Below are positions 55,309-64,000 of a DNA stretch of 64,000 nucleotides, piece by piece; the stretch's first letter is position 1, and every line of letters begins with the position of its first letter. A program made the position numbers and the translations under genes. The stretch spans positions 12,069,409 to 12,133,408 of the forward strand of contig OY992839.1 of assembly GCA_963921425.1 (NCBI GenBank), written 5' to 3'. The notes under the pieces were generated by a model. The model was not told the DNA's origin. It saw only the letters and a program-made list of their open reading frames with translations, and made no database searches. The DNA comes from Dryas octopetala (Eukaryota > Streptophyta > Magnoliopsida > Rosales > Rosaceae).

Positions 55309-56979
55309 ATGTCTAAGAAAGATATTTGGGCTTCTTACAAATTGAGAAGCATTCTTGATCAACTTCTTTATCGCAAACGACCTTGCACTACCTATGGCTA
55401 TGTATCTCAAGGACACGAGTATCCAGCTACTGCAATATCTAAGGTTGGGCTGCTTGGGCATGGTTATTCGGTACAGCAAGGTCTGCATTTGTTAAGATGC
55501 ACCAGCAGCAAACCTAATTGGACAAATCTTAATACCAAAATGTAAGAACGATTCTTTCCATGATCTTCAATTCTCTTCCATTTACTTTCTCGTCCCATTG
55601 AAAGAAAGAAGAAGAGAAATGAAATCTTGCCAGTTTATAATTTAATTTAATTTGTGTACTCCATATATTAATTAATTGTAGGGTAAATAATATTGGTGGA
55701 ACGGACAAGGTTCAGCAACCACTACCAGGTTCTACTACTGCTCCCAGGCGCAGCATCGCTCAATGGTATGTTATATATTCATGAACTCAGTCACATTAAT
55801 TTTTTGTTTCTAATTAATGATGACAATAATTTAGATACAAAGAATTTGGAAATGTTTTGCAGTTCTTGGTAAAAAATGAAACTTATGAATAGATGTGCAT
55901 GACAACCAAGGGGATCGATCTTTTTCTTTGTTTTCCCTTTTAGTTTTCGTCTCTTCCCTGCATATTGTTCTTTGTATTAAATATTCAACTTATTATATAT
56001 CTCTCTTTTTCTTTGTTTTTTTAATGTTCTTTGCTTTTTTTTTTTTTTTTTTTTATATATAGAATAGGGGAGATGTGAACTTGGACCTCTCCAAATTGTA
56101 CAGAGAAATATCATTAAACTAATAGTTAGTTGGTTTCTTTTTGTTTTGTTAATTGTTTTGGTATAATTGTCAAATTGAAACAGAGAATAAAACTATTTGA
56201 ATCATTTTAACTGACCCATTTTTTTGGGATCTATTTCTATAGGTTCAGTCTCTATTAAAAATATTGTACACGCACAATATGATACTAGAGATGGTACAAA
56301 TAGTAGTACTCTAATATGTGGTGAAAAACATTACCATATATGCAGGGCAAGATGGTTTTTGGGCGCAATATTGTCACTGATGCTGCCTTTTTGGATGCCT
56401 AATGGGGGAAAACTGCAAAGAATTGAAGGTATCCAAAGTCTTTTTCATTTTGTCCTGAGATCGATCCTCTACGATACAAGATATATATATACAAGATCCA
56501 TATATGTAATAAAATAGGTTAAAAGTATGGTGCCGATTTGAAATGGTGATAATTAAGTGGGAAATTTGGATGTTTCAGAAGAGGCAGAAATGGTTATTGA
56601 AGGGATTGAAAATGTAGCAGAGGTTGTAGAAAGAGTGGCAATTGTGGCTGAGAAGATCTCGGAGGAAGTGGCAGATGGACTCCCTGATAAATCAAAACTA
56701 AAGGATACGATTTTGTGGGTCGAAAGTGTATCCAAAGTGGCTGCTCAAGATGCTCAACTAACAATAGATCTCATTCATAAGGTACTTACGCAAAATTTGT
56801 CTATACCCAAATAAGCTAATAAGAATTGAAGTTGCAAATCTTTCCCTGCATGTTGATTGTTGCTATTGGCTATAAAACATGCATAGGTGGATGCATTGAA
56901 GCAGGACCTGGGACACTTGGAGACAATGATGGAGCCCTCTATTAAAAAAATTGCAAAGCATAAATTTGAAGGAAAGTAA
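55309..56979 (+). CDS. Unrecognised small organelle-type membrane/coiled-coil protein, copy A
   Basis: Five exons join in frame to 231 codons plus stop: 55309-55541, 55682-55765, 56346-56428, 56579-56781, 56887-56979, all with GT-AG introns. I chose the ATG at 55309 (MSKKDIWASYKLRSILDQLL) because the paralogue starts there; an in-frame ATG at 55246 would add 21 residues. The N-terminus is basic and hydroxylated with few acids, like an organelle presequence. One membrane-like segment follows (about 106-124, WARWFLGAILSLMLPFW). From residue 134 there is an amphipathic helical region with heptad-like repeats (VENVAEVVERVA pattern, AEKISEEVADGLPDKSKLKD). The C-terminus is lysine-rich. I do not recognise a named family. 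The partial paralogue lies at 62672. Confidence 0.7.
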
Positions 56980-57889
56980 TCCGGACAGGGAAAGGAGCAT
57001 GATTTTCATGCCATGTACATGTACGTGATACTAATGAGTAATGTCACTAGCTAGTCAGAATATAGGAAATTATAGAGTTGGATACAACTCATGAATTCGA
57101 TATAGATGATAATTAAGAAATTTGAGTATGATATATATTAATGTTGTAAATATTTTATTAAGTGTGGCTATTCTTGTAATTAGTTGTAGGGGCATACTAG
57201 TAAATATACAAAATTTTAATAAACTCTACCACTATATAAGGATATTTATCTAATGAATAAAATAGATAGATCATATTTTTTCTCTGCTACAAACCCTACT
57301 CCCACATACTTTACAACAATTAATTATATATTTATCTTTTTTACCAAGCCATAGAAGAAGCAGGCAATCAGGCTGTGTAGGCGTATCAGCAAGTTTGCTA
57401 GAAATTTAACTTGCAAAATGTGTGACCGTGTGAGGGTATGGCGTGTTAATGGCCTTAAAAATTTAAATTCGAATATAACTAAACCATTATGGAAAAGTCA
57501 GCAATTTTGTTGGAAAAGTCACCAAGACCAAATGAGTTTTACTTGCTCAACTTCCCTCCACTAATTAAGAGTCTAAGAGAGGCTAGAGCTTTAAGCTTCA
57601 ATCTTTCCTCAGTTATGGTATTTTTTCTCTTTGCGTGCACTCAAAAGTTTCAAATATAAGACCAAAAAAAGAGTTTCAAATAATTTCTGGTCGTCCTTTT
57701 TCGTTTTTAATTTTTCTTTTAGGTGCGAAGATCTTCTATCTCACATGGATATTAGGTGGATAATAAGTGTACAGAAGAGATGTGCTTGACTAATTTATTT
57801 TAGCGCTCATCTGTTCAGAATGTACGTAGAATCTTGCATTTTAAATTTTAAATTTTGCATTACAATATATATAAGAGTCCATTAATTAT
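56980..57889. other. 3' flank of gene A, possible LTR-like tail
   Basis: AT-rich. Around 57160-57300 the phrases ACTATATAAGGATATTTATC, AATGAATAAAATAGATAGATC and TCTCTGCTACAAACCC resemble the TATA-to-polyA end of a short Copia-type LTR, but no paired end was found. No gene seen. Confidence 0.3.
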
Positions 57890-59040
57890 AAGATACTGAG
57901 AAAACAAAACATTAATCAAAAACACCCAATCCATTTCTATTAACTTGCGGACACTTTCCACTAACTCAAAACATAACATGCGGACACCTTTCAAAATACC
58001 AACATCAACGCATCACAACCAAACCAACTACATAAACAGTTCAAAACTGATCTCCTTCTTTTCTTGGCCAAATCGATCTTTTTCTTCAACTTTACCAAAC
58101 CGACAACTGTTCATCTTCACTCTCAAGCATCCTTCTGCAACTGCTATAGCAACAACGAAAAAAAGAGGTTCAATTCTACAGTTCCATCTATAGTAACTTC
58201 AACTGCAAGTCTGCAACTCCAATAAACTGCAGTTTCATTTGCAATTAGTAACTGCAATTGCAAGTCTGCAACTCCAAATAAACTACAGTTTCAGTTCACT
58301 TGTAGTTTCAGAAACTGCAGTTTCACTTGCAGTTTCATCACTTGCAGTTCGTAACTGTGCAAGTTTGCAACTCCAATAAACTACAGTTTCCCTTGCAGTT
58401 AGTAATTGCAACTGTAAGTTTGCACCTCCAATAAACTGCAGTTTCAGTTCACTTGCAGTCTAGAAATTGCAGTTTCATATTTTTATTTGCAGTTTCAGAA
58501 ATTGAGCTTAAAAAAAAATAAATAAATAAAAAATCAAGATCCTACTACTGATAATAAATCAAAGTTGGAGTCTACCTCGAGCTGTGATCATGCCCAATCC
58601 TCCATCCAACCGCAAATCCCTTGCCCATAAGCTCTCAGAGGTGGAGAGCTAAGACAACCAGGTTCGGGCTCTCAAAGCTGCTTGCACGGCCAAGCCAGAA
58701 ATTGACGCTGCCATTGAAACGCAATGAAGCTCCAGAAGGAGAAGATCGAATCAACCTCACCATCTACTAAATCTGCTTGGAGCTAGACATTAGAGGCTGG
58801 GGAAGGGAGAGGGAAGAAAAAGGAAGGGGATGGGACCCACACCGCCGCCTGCTCTCGCCGAACGGCGAGAATCCAATCTTCAGAGACATCGCAGGAAGAG
58901 AGAGAGCAGAGGAAAGAGAAGAGAGACTCGAGGATAAAGAGAGAAGAAAGAGAAATACCAAAAATAAGAAATAAATGGTAATTGCAGCCCACTTAGGTGG
59001 AGTCAACGGAATAACATGCAGTCAAACTAACCTGATTGTT
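57890..59040. mobile_element. Non-autonomous element with AACTGCAGTT arrays, copy 1
   Basis: The left end contains ATCAAAAACACCCAATCC. A dense array of palindromic GAAACTGCAGTTTC-type motifs follows (58190-58500), then a GC-rich block (58780-58900) with a GA-rich tail. The right end has AATAAGAAATAAATGG. The same ends and motifs occur, shorter, at 60840-61370. No transposase. Frames in the GC-rich block are low-complexity. Superfamily not assigned. Confidence 0.5.
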
Positions 59041-59984
59041 ATATATTAATAATTATGGTATTAAAAGTTAAAAGCCATAGCAAAGATGTAGTATAGAGTA
59101 ATTATTTTTATATATAATATCAAGTACATATTTTTACTTATTATTATTTAATTTTACATTGGATATTCTAACTTTTTTTGTAGCTTTAATTAAAAATGAA
59201 TGGGTCTATCCTGAAGAAGGATAGAGTACAAACTTGATGGAACATCCTTCATCCACACTTGGTAATGAGATAAAGACTAGATCACGCAAAACATTACTCA
59301 GCTCATTAACAAGACTTGGCACGACCCGTAAATTTGTAGATTTGGATTGAAAGTCATTGGGTCGTGTCAAAATCGTGTTGACCCAATAACAACCCGTTAA
59401 GATAACAGGTCATGTCAATACCAACTCACAAAACCCGTTAGACTGTTAAGATAAGGGTATTTAAGTAATTGTTTAGCATCCCCTTGATTGCGGTGAAAGT
59501 GTGCGCTTCCACACTTTGTTTAAATTATAAAGGATGAAAAGGAGCATTTCATGTTATAGCTCATTTCAAATGACTAACTGACCCCGTAAGTAAAAACACC
59601 TTACTAACAATATTATTATTGAAGGCAAATTGCAGTATTAGTGAAAAGAGTACAAAATTATTAAGCGGACTAGCTGGACCCAAAATGTCATATCTGCAAA
59701 GACTGCAATCCCGTAGGCTTGGATGGTGGCTTCACAAGTTTAAGAAAGCATATAAATAAAAAAAAAATAAAAAAAATAACAATTAACAAACTAGATGTCC
59801 CACCCCCAAACGTGTACGCATGAAGGCGTGATTTAACTTATTTTAATTACACTTAAACGTAAAAAGACACATAAATTTATTTTTCCTTCTTACAAAGCCA
59901 TTGATAAAACTTACTTCTTACCTTAAATAACCATCCTCAATAAATTAACCATAATTAAGTATAATTTATAAACTTAAATTGTAG
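59041..59984. other. Intergenic, no gene recognised
   Basis: AT-rich, with phrases such as GGCACGACCCGTAAATTTG and CAATAACAACCCGTTAAGAT (59315-59450) that look like the end of an old hAT or MULE element. No gene found. Confidence 0.4.
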
Positions 59985-60200
59985 GGGGGCTCTTGAATGA
60001 GAGCATTTGACAAAGGCCCAAAAGAGAGGACCGACATAGGAGATTTCTTTTGTAAAAGCCAAACAGTATCTTCAAGGGACCCTTGTCACGATGTTGCTTT
60101 GGGGCAAAGCCCTTGGTCCCTTGTCAGGGTTTTGACGCTTCTTTCCTATGCACTAGCAGGGGAGACTGGGATTTCTCAGCCTTCTCTTTCCTCTTATAGT
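59985..60200. repeat. Dispersed repeat, partner of 50285-50545
   Basis: Direct repeat of 50285-50545 with about 85% similarity by eye. In this copy CAAGGGACC (60073) and GGTCCCTTG (60115) are perfect inverses around a loop containing ACGATGTTGCTTTGGGG, so a stem-loop is possible. The partner copy lacks the left arm. Confidence 0.65.
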
Positions 60201-60839
60201 CTTTTGGACATCTCCTCAATTCTGCCTCTGCAGCCTCACTCATTCATTTTGAGGTATCAATCAAACTAATTATTTTCTTTTTTTTTTAAAGTATAAAATC
60301 ATAACCCCTGATTTATCCGGTCTTATTTTCTATTGAATGATTGCTGTTATTTGCACATTCTCTTTTTTCTTTTGGCATACCTTTTTCTCTATTTTTTTGT
60401 CAACACACTCCTTACCCTTTTCTAAAATTTAGAATTTCTTTTTCTGTCCTTGCTACCGAACTTCATGCCATGCATATGCAGAAGCTTTCATAGCAGCTCT
60501 CTTAGTCTCTTCACATCAATACTTAAGTCCATATTAGCATATATATGGTAATCAAACTCCTCATGAAAAGAATTAATAGTAATTAGGTAGCCACCCGTGC
60601 CTAACATTATTGAAAAATCAAAACAAAAAGAATACATAAATCATTAAAAGGAAATGTTTACGAAATCAATTTTTTACCCACTGGGAATTTTAGGTCGTCT
60701 GCTGCGTCTCCATGGGCTGAAGCTTTCCAGTGTTTTGCGACCATCAAAACTCATATTTTGGGTGTCCGGCGTCAGCTGCCAAAATATTTACAACAAAATC
60801 AGATATAGCATTAATGTCCCGAACCATTATATTTAGAGT
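60201..60839. other. Intergenic, no gene recognised
   Basis: T-rich then AT-rich sequence with no supported coding region; short frames only. Confidence 0.45.
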
Positions 60840-61370
60840 GCAAAAAGCTAACCAAAAGCACCCAATCTCACAAATTTAATTTTAAGGTAACATCAATTTA
60901 CCAACTACCATAAATTGAATTTTCAGATAATTTCAACCTATCTAGAACCACAAATTTAATTTTCAAGTAATATAAACTCACCCACAACCCAAAATAGCTT
61001 CAGCACTATGCAAACTAATTTAATTGTAAAAACTTTCAATTTTCATCTGCAGTTTCAGTTTTCACCGCAGTTTTAGTTTTCACTTGCAGTTTCAGTTATG
61101 AAGAATACTCTTATAAAGTGGTAGTTTTAGTTGTTTGACACAGTTAACAAACTCAAAAAGTCACAATTCAGTTCACAGCTTCAGTTTGCATTTTCATTTT
61201 GCAATTTCAATTCACAATTTTAGTTCATATATAATTTAAAAATTAAAAAAAAAAAAAGAAGAGGAAACAGAAAGACAAAAAATAAGAAATAAATGGCAAT
61301 TGACCATAATTCAAAATAAGCCAGCTGGATGCAATTGATAGTTACCTTGTTGTTAAATAAAATTAATTGA
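60840..61370. mobile_element. Non-autonomous element with GCAGTTTCAGTTTTC arrays, copy 2
   Basis: Starts with AACCAAAAGCACCCAATC and ends near AATAAGAAATAAATGGCAA, as in copy 1 at 57890-59040. It contains CTGCAGTTTCAG-type repeats (61040-61220) but lacks the GC-rich core. Boundaries are approximate. Confidence 0.45.
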
Positions 61371-61482
61371 TACACTAGAGATTAAATAGGATGCATAACA
61401 TGCACCCTATAGTAATTAATTCTTATATTTATAAGAAGTAAATGAAGAAGAAATTTGCAACACAAGGAAACCTTTTCATGAG

Positions 61483-62012
61483 TAGGACTGGGCATCAACC
61501 CGTCTAAACCCGGCCCGCCCGCCTCTACCGACCCGCCAAGCTGCAAGTCGACCCATCCAATCACTAACGGGCCGGTGTCGGCCCGCCCCCTTCCACCGAG
61601 CGTCGAAGCCGACCGTCCACCAAGCTTTCAGCCACCATCTTTTCAAGCAAGCCAGTAGCCACCATTTTCTCAGGCACTATAAGTCTGCAACCACCTCTAT
61701 TTCCGCCACCAACCACCTCCATTTCTGCCACCAACTACCTCCATTTTCGTCACCGTCCACCATTGCAGCACAAGAACCACCTCCACCAACCACCATTTTC
61801 TCTGGCAAGCCACCTTCTCCTTCTCGGCATCTTCTCTCTTCTCTCTTCATGGCATCTTCTCTCTTCAATCGCCTCACTCTTCTCCTTCTCCTTCTCCTTC
61901 TTGGCCAATCTGTATTCTGACCCATCCCCGACTAAGACCCGAGCCGTTTAGTCGGAGATGGTTTGGGCTCCCACCCGACTCACCCCTCTCGACGCCCGAC
62001 GCCCACCCCTAC
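61483..62012. mobile_element. hAT-like non-autonomous element
   Basis: The left end TAGGACTGGGCATCAACCCG faces an inverted right end TAGGGGTGGGCGTCGGGCG, typical of plant hAT elements with (C)TAGGGGTGGGC termini. Inner parts repeat GACCCG/CGGCCCGCC-type phrases. Flanks TTCATGAG (about 61475-61482) and ATCATGAG (about 62018-62025) may be the 8-bp target duplication. The interior is a CACC-rich low-complexity stretch without transposase. Confidence 0.5.
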
Positions 62013-62025
62013 AGAATCATGAGGG

Positions 62026-62671
62026 TATTAGGAAACTCCGACCCAGATCGTTCTGTTATGCTGGGTGGGTGTTAGGATTATCATTATGGACTAGCACTGT
62101 CTTAATGGGCCACTATCTTAATTGGGCTGCGCATGTCTATTTCAGTTTTGGTCTATATATACTTTGGGTCAATTTTTATTAAGTGGACTTTAAATTAAAA
62201 ATGGAACATAGAATGGTTAAATAAAAAAGTAAATAATTCAGACAAAAAATTATAAAAAATAAAAAATTAATTAGAATTACGTATGGCCTTCCAAGGCTCC
62301 AAGGCTTGAACGAGAATGATGTCTTTACTTGCAAGCAACAAGTACAGGCAACACGCTTATATATGTTTGTACGGAACCTTAGCTTGAAGTAACGGAGTAA
62401 CCAAATAAGCAAAAACCCACGGCATCGATCCCTTGGCGTGGTGGGACAATATTTAAAATGTGTAGCACATTCCGGGTGAATATTCCCCCACACGCAAATG
62501 CCAAGAAAGTAGGCACAATTCAGCTTAACTTCATCATCCTCCATACTAGTCGATCATCAAAACTATATATGCATTTATACACATGGATTCTGATTCGTGA
62601 TTCATCCTCCTTGAACCATATATATTCAAAGATTAATATTTCTCAACAATATAAGGGTGAAAATTTTCAGT
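62026..62671. other. Upstream region of gene B
   Basis: AT-rich, with TATATATACTTTGGG near 62150 and several TATA-like runs (for example near 62356, 62563 and 62620). No gene seen. The promoter and 5' UTR of gene B should lie in its right part, but no element can be singled out. Confidence 0.4.
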
Positions 62672-64000
62672 ATGTCTAAGAAAGATTTTTGGGCTTCTTA
62701 CAAATCGCGAAGCATTCTTGAACTACTACTTCATCGCAATATAAGATCTCAGGGACAGTGGCCAGCTGCTTCGACAGTATGTAGGGTTGGGCATGATTAT
62801 TCGATGCAGCAAGGTCTGCGGTTTTTCAGCACCAGCAGCAAACCATGGACAAAACTCGATGCCAAATCGTAAGAACGTCGACTTCATCATCTTCAATAGT
62901 AATACTATCTCTTTGATCCGTTGAATTTCTCTTCAGAATGAAAGAAAATAAAAGAAAAGAATTCTTTCTGCTTGATAATTTTGTACGTACTCTTATATAT
63001 TGATTAATTGTAGGGTACAAAATGGTGGTGGAAAGGACAAGGTTCAGCAACCACTACCAGCTACTACTACTACTCTGAGGCACGCGATCGCTAGCTGGTA
63101 TGCAAGAACTGATCATCACTCATATTTTCATTGAATGAAGATGAACAAAAATGAAAGTTATGAATTGATGAGACACACCATGGGAGTTCCTTTCCCACTT
63201 TTTTTTTTTTAAAAAAAAAAATTTGTTGTTGACTTTTGTTAATATATTTGCTAGTTTGGTATAATTGATAATCTGGTGAAATTAATCGCTTGACATATAT
63301 ACGCAGGCTAACATGGATTTTGGGCTCCATATTGTCACTGTCGACGTTGCTGCCTTTTTGGAAGCAGAATTGGGGGAGACTGCAAAGGATTGAAGGTATA
63401 TATATATGCAAAATCTTTATAATATATACTATATCAATAGATATACTCTAAATATTATTGTGTGTGAATATTACACCAAGTGACATGTTAATATGGTGCT
63501 ACGAATTCACTCAAACTCAAAATATAATATCTACGAAAAATTATTATGTATGATCGCAACACTACTATGTGTAACCATTCATATTATAATACGTATATTG
63601 ATTATATTATATGACGATCAGACAGTGTTACAATATATATAATAATTTTTTCATGTTTAAAATCTTTAAGATTAAATATTTATAATTTCAAGTTTAGATC
63701 GATAATTGCATCATGTGCTATAATTTGAATGAATTCGTAACACTCGATCAGTATATCGTGTGGTGTTACCATATCAAATACTACAAAAATATATATACAT
63801 ATATATATATATATTTCTATAAACTTGATCTAATTAATGCCGAATAGAAATGGTAAGAATTGATGAGCCGGAAATTTTGGATATTTCAGGAGAGGCAGAA
63901 AGGGTTATGGAAGAGGTTGAAAATGTAGCAGGGGTTGTAGAAAGAGTGGCAAATATGGCAGAGAAGGTGTCAGAGGACGTAGCAGATGAACTTCGAGATA
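62672..64000 (+). CDS. Unrecognised small organelle-type protein, copy B (partial, runs off the window)
   Basis: Paralogue of the gene at 55309-56979 with the same exon phases: 62672-62868, 63014-63094, 63307-63395 and 63890 to beyond 64000. The start MSKKDFWASYKSRSILELLL aligns with copy A. The N-terminal part is about 12 residues shorter and includes GLRFFSTSSKP, a phrase typical of mitochondrial presequence cleavage regions. The membrane-like segment (about 93-112, WLTWILGSILSLSTLLPFW) and the helical region (GEAERVMEEVENVAGVVERV, then AEKVSEDVADELRD) are conserved. Splice sites and reading frame are intact as far as visible. The last part of exon 4 and the final exon are outside the window. 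Function unknown. Confidence 0.7.

Noticed and set aside
61677-61925. Arginine/glutamate-rich minus-strand frame
   Set aside because: It is the antisense of CACC/CTTCTC low-complexity sequence inside a hAT-like element.
1-64000. Diterpenoid biosynthetic gene cluster
   Set aside because: No kaurene-synthase-like, P450, dehydrogenase or transferase gene is visible. The other host genes (ATL, DUF26, unrecognised tandem pair) have no known pathway link.

Overview
This is nuclear DNA from a flowering plant, most likely a woody eudicot. The evidence is split genes with GT-AG introns, AT-rich introns and intergenic DNA, plant-only gene families (a TPS-c diterpene cyclase, an ATL RING-H2 protein, a DUF26 secretory protein, TIR-NBS-LRR relics) and a dense layer of Gypsy, Copia, MULE, Tourist-like and hAT-like elements. 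I cannot fix the genus from the sequence alone. No bacterial or viral genome, CRISPR array, rRNA or tRNA gene was seen. Layout. Bases 1-4700: the 3' end of a Copia element, a decayed TIR-NBS-LRR (TNL) leucine-rich-repeat fragment split by transposon relics, a GC-rich non-autonomous element, and arrays of short hairpins. Bases 4716-5724: a broken Gypsy element in reverse orientation whose LTR stops 166 bp before the start codon of the main gene. Bases 5891-12392: an apparently intact 15-exon class II diterpene cyclase of the ent-copalyl diphosphate synthase type (817 aa). Bases 13.8-23.6 kb: a probable lone LTR, then a young Tekay/Del-like Gypsy element with an exact 5-bp target duplication. 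Bases 23.9-32.3 kb: nested elements (a 2-kb lone LTR inside a hAT-like element, a second lone LTR inside a long-TIR MULE, a foldback element) and a TNL C-terminal relic. Bases 34.5-35.7 kb: an intact single-exon ATL-type RING-H2 gene on the minus strand. Bases 36-42.7 kb: a run of foldback and MITE elements. Bases 42.9-43.7 kb: a DUF26 cysteine-rich secretory protein gene with one frame disruption. Bases 44.5-49.3 kb: a broken Copia element. Bases 50-64 kb: a tandem pair of five-exon genes for an unrecognised small protein (one complete, one running off the window) separated by repeats that are partly duplicated too. The most interesting point is the diterpene cyclase. It keeps the DXDD catalytic acid motif (D381-D384), the catalytic-dyad Asn (N326) and the His (H335) typical of gibberellin-type enzymes. 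The catalytic-dyad His, equivalent to Arabidopsis CPS H263, is Tyr267. In Arabidopsis CPS the same His-to-larger-aromatic change redirects the product from ent-copalyl diphosphate to the rearranged (-)-kolavenyl diphosphate, the clerodane precursor. This gene is therefore a natural candidate for a switched cyclase. Its upstream region has also been largely replaced by a retrotransposon LTR carrying G-box motifs. No kaurene-synthase-like or P450 partner gene lies in the window, so a biosynthetic cluster is not supported.
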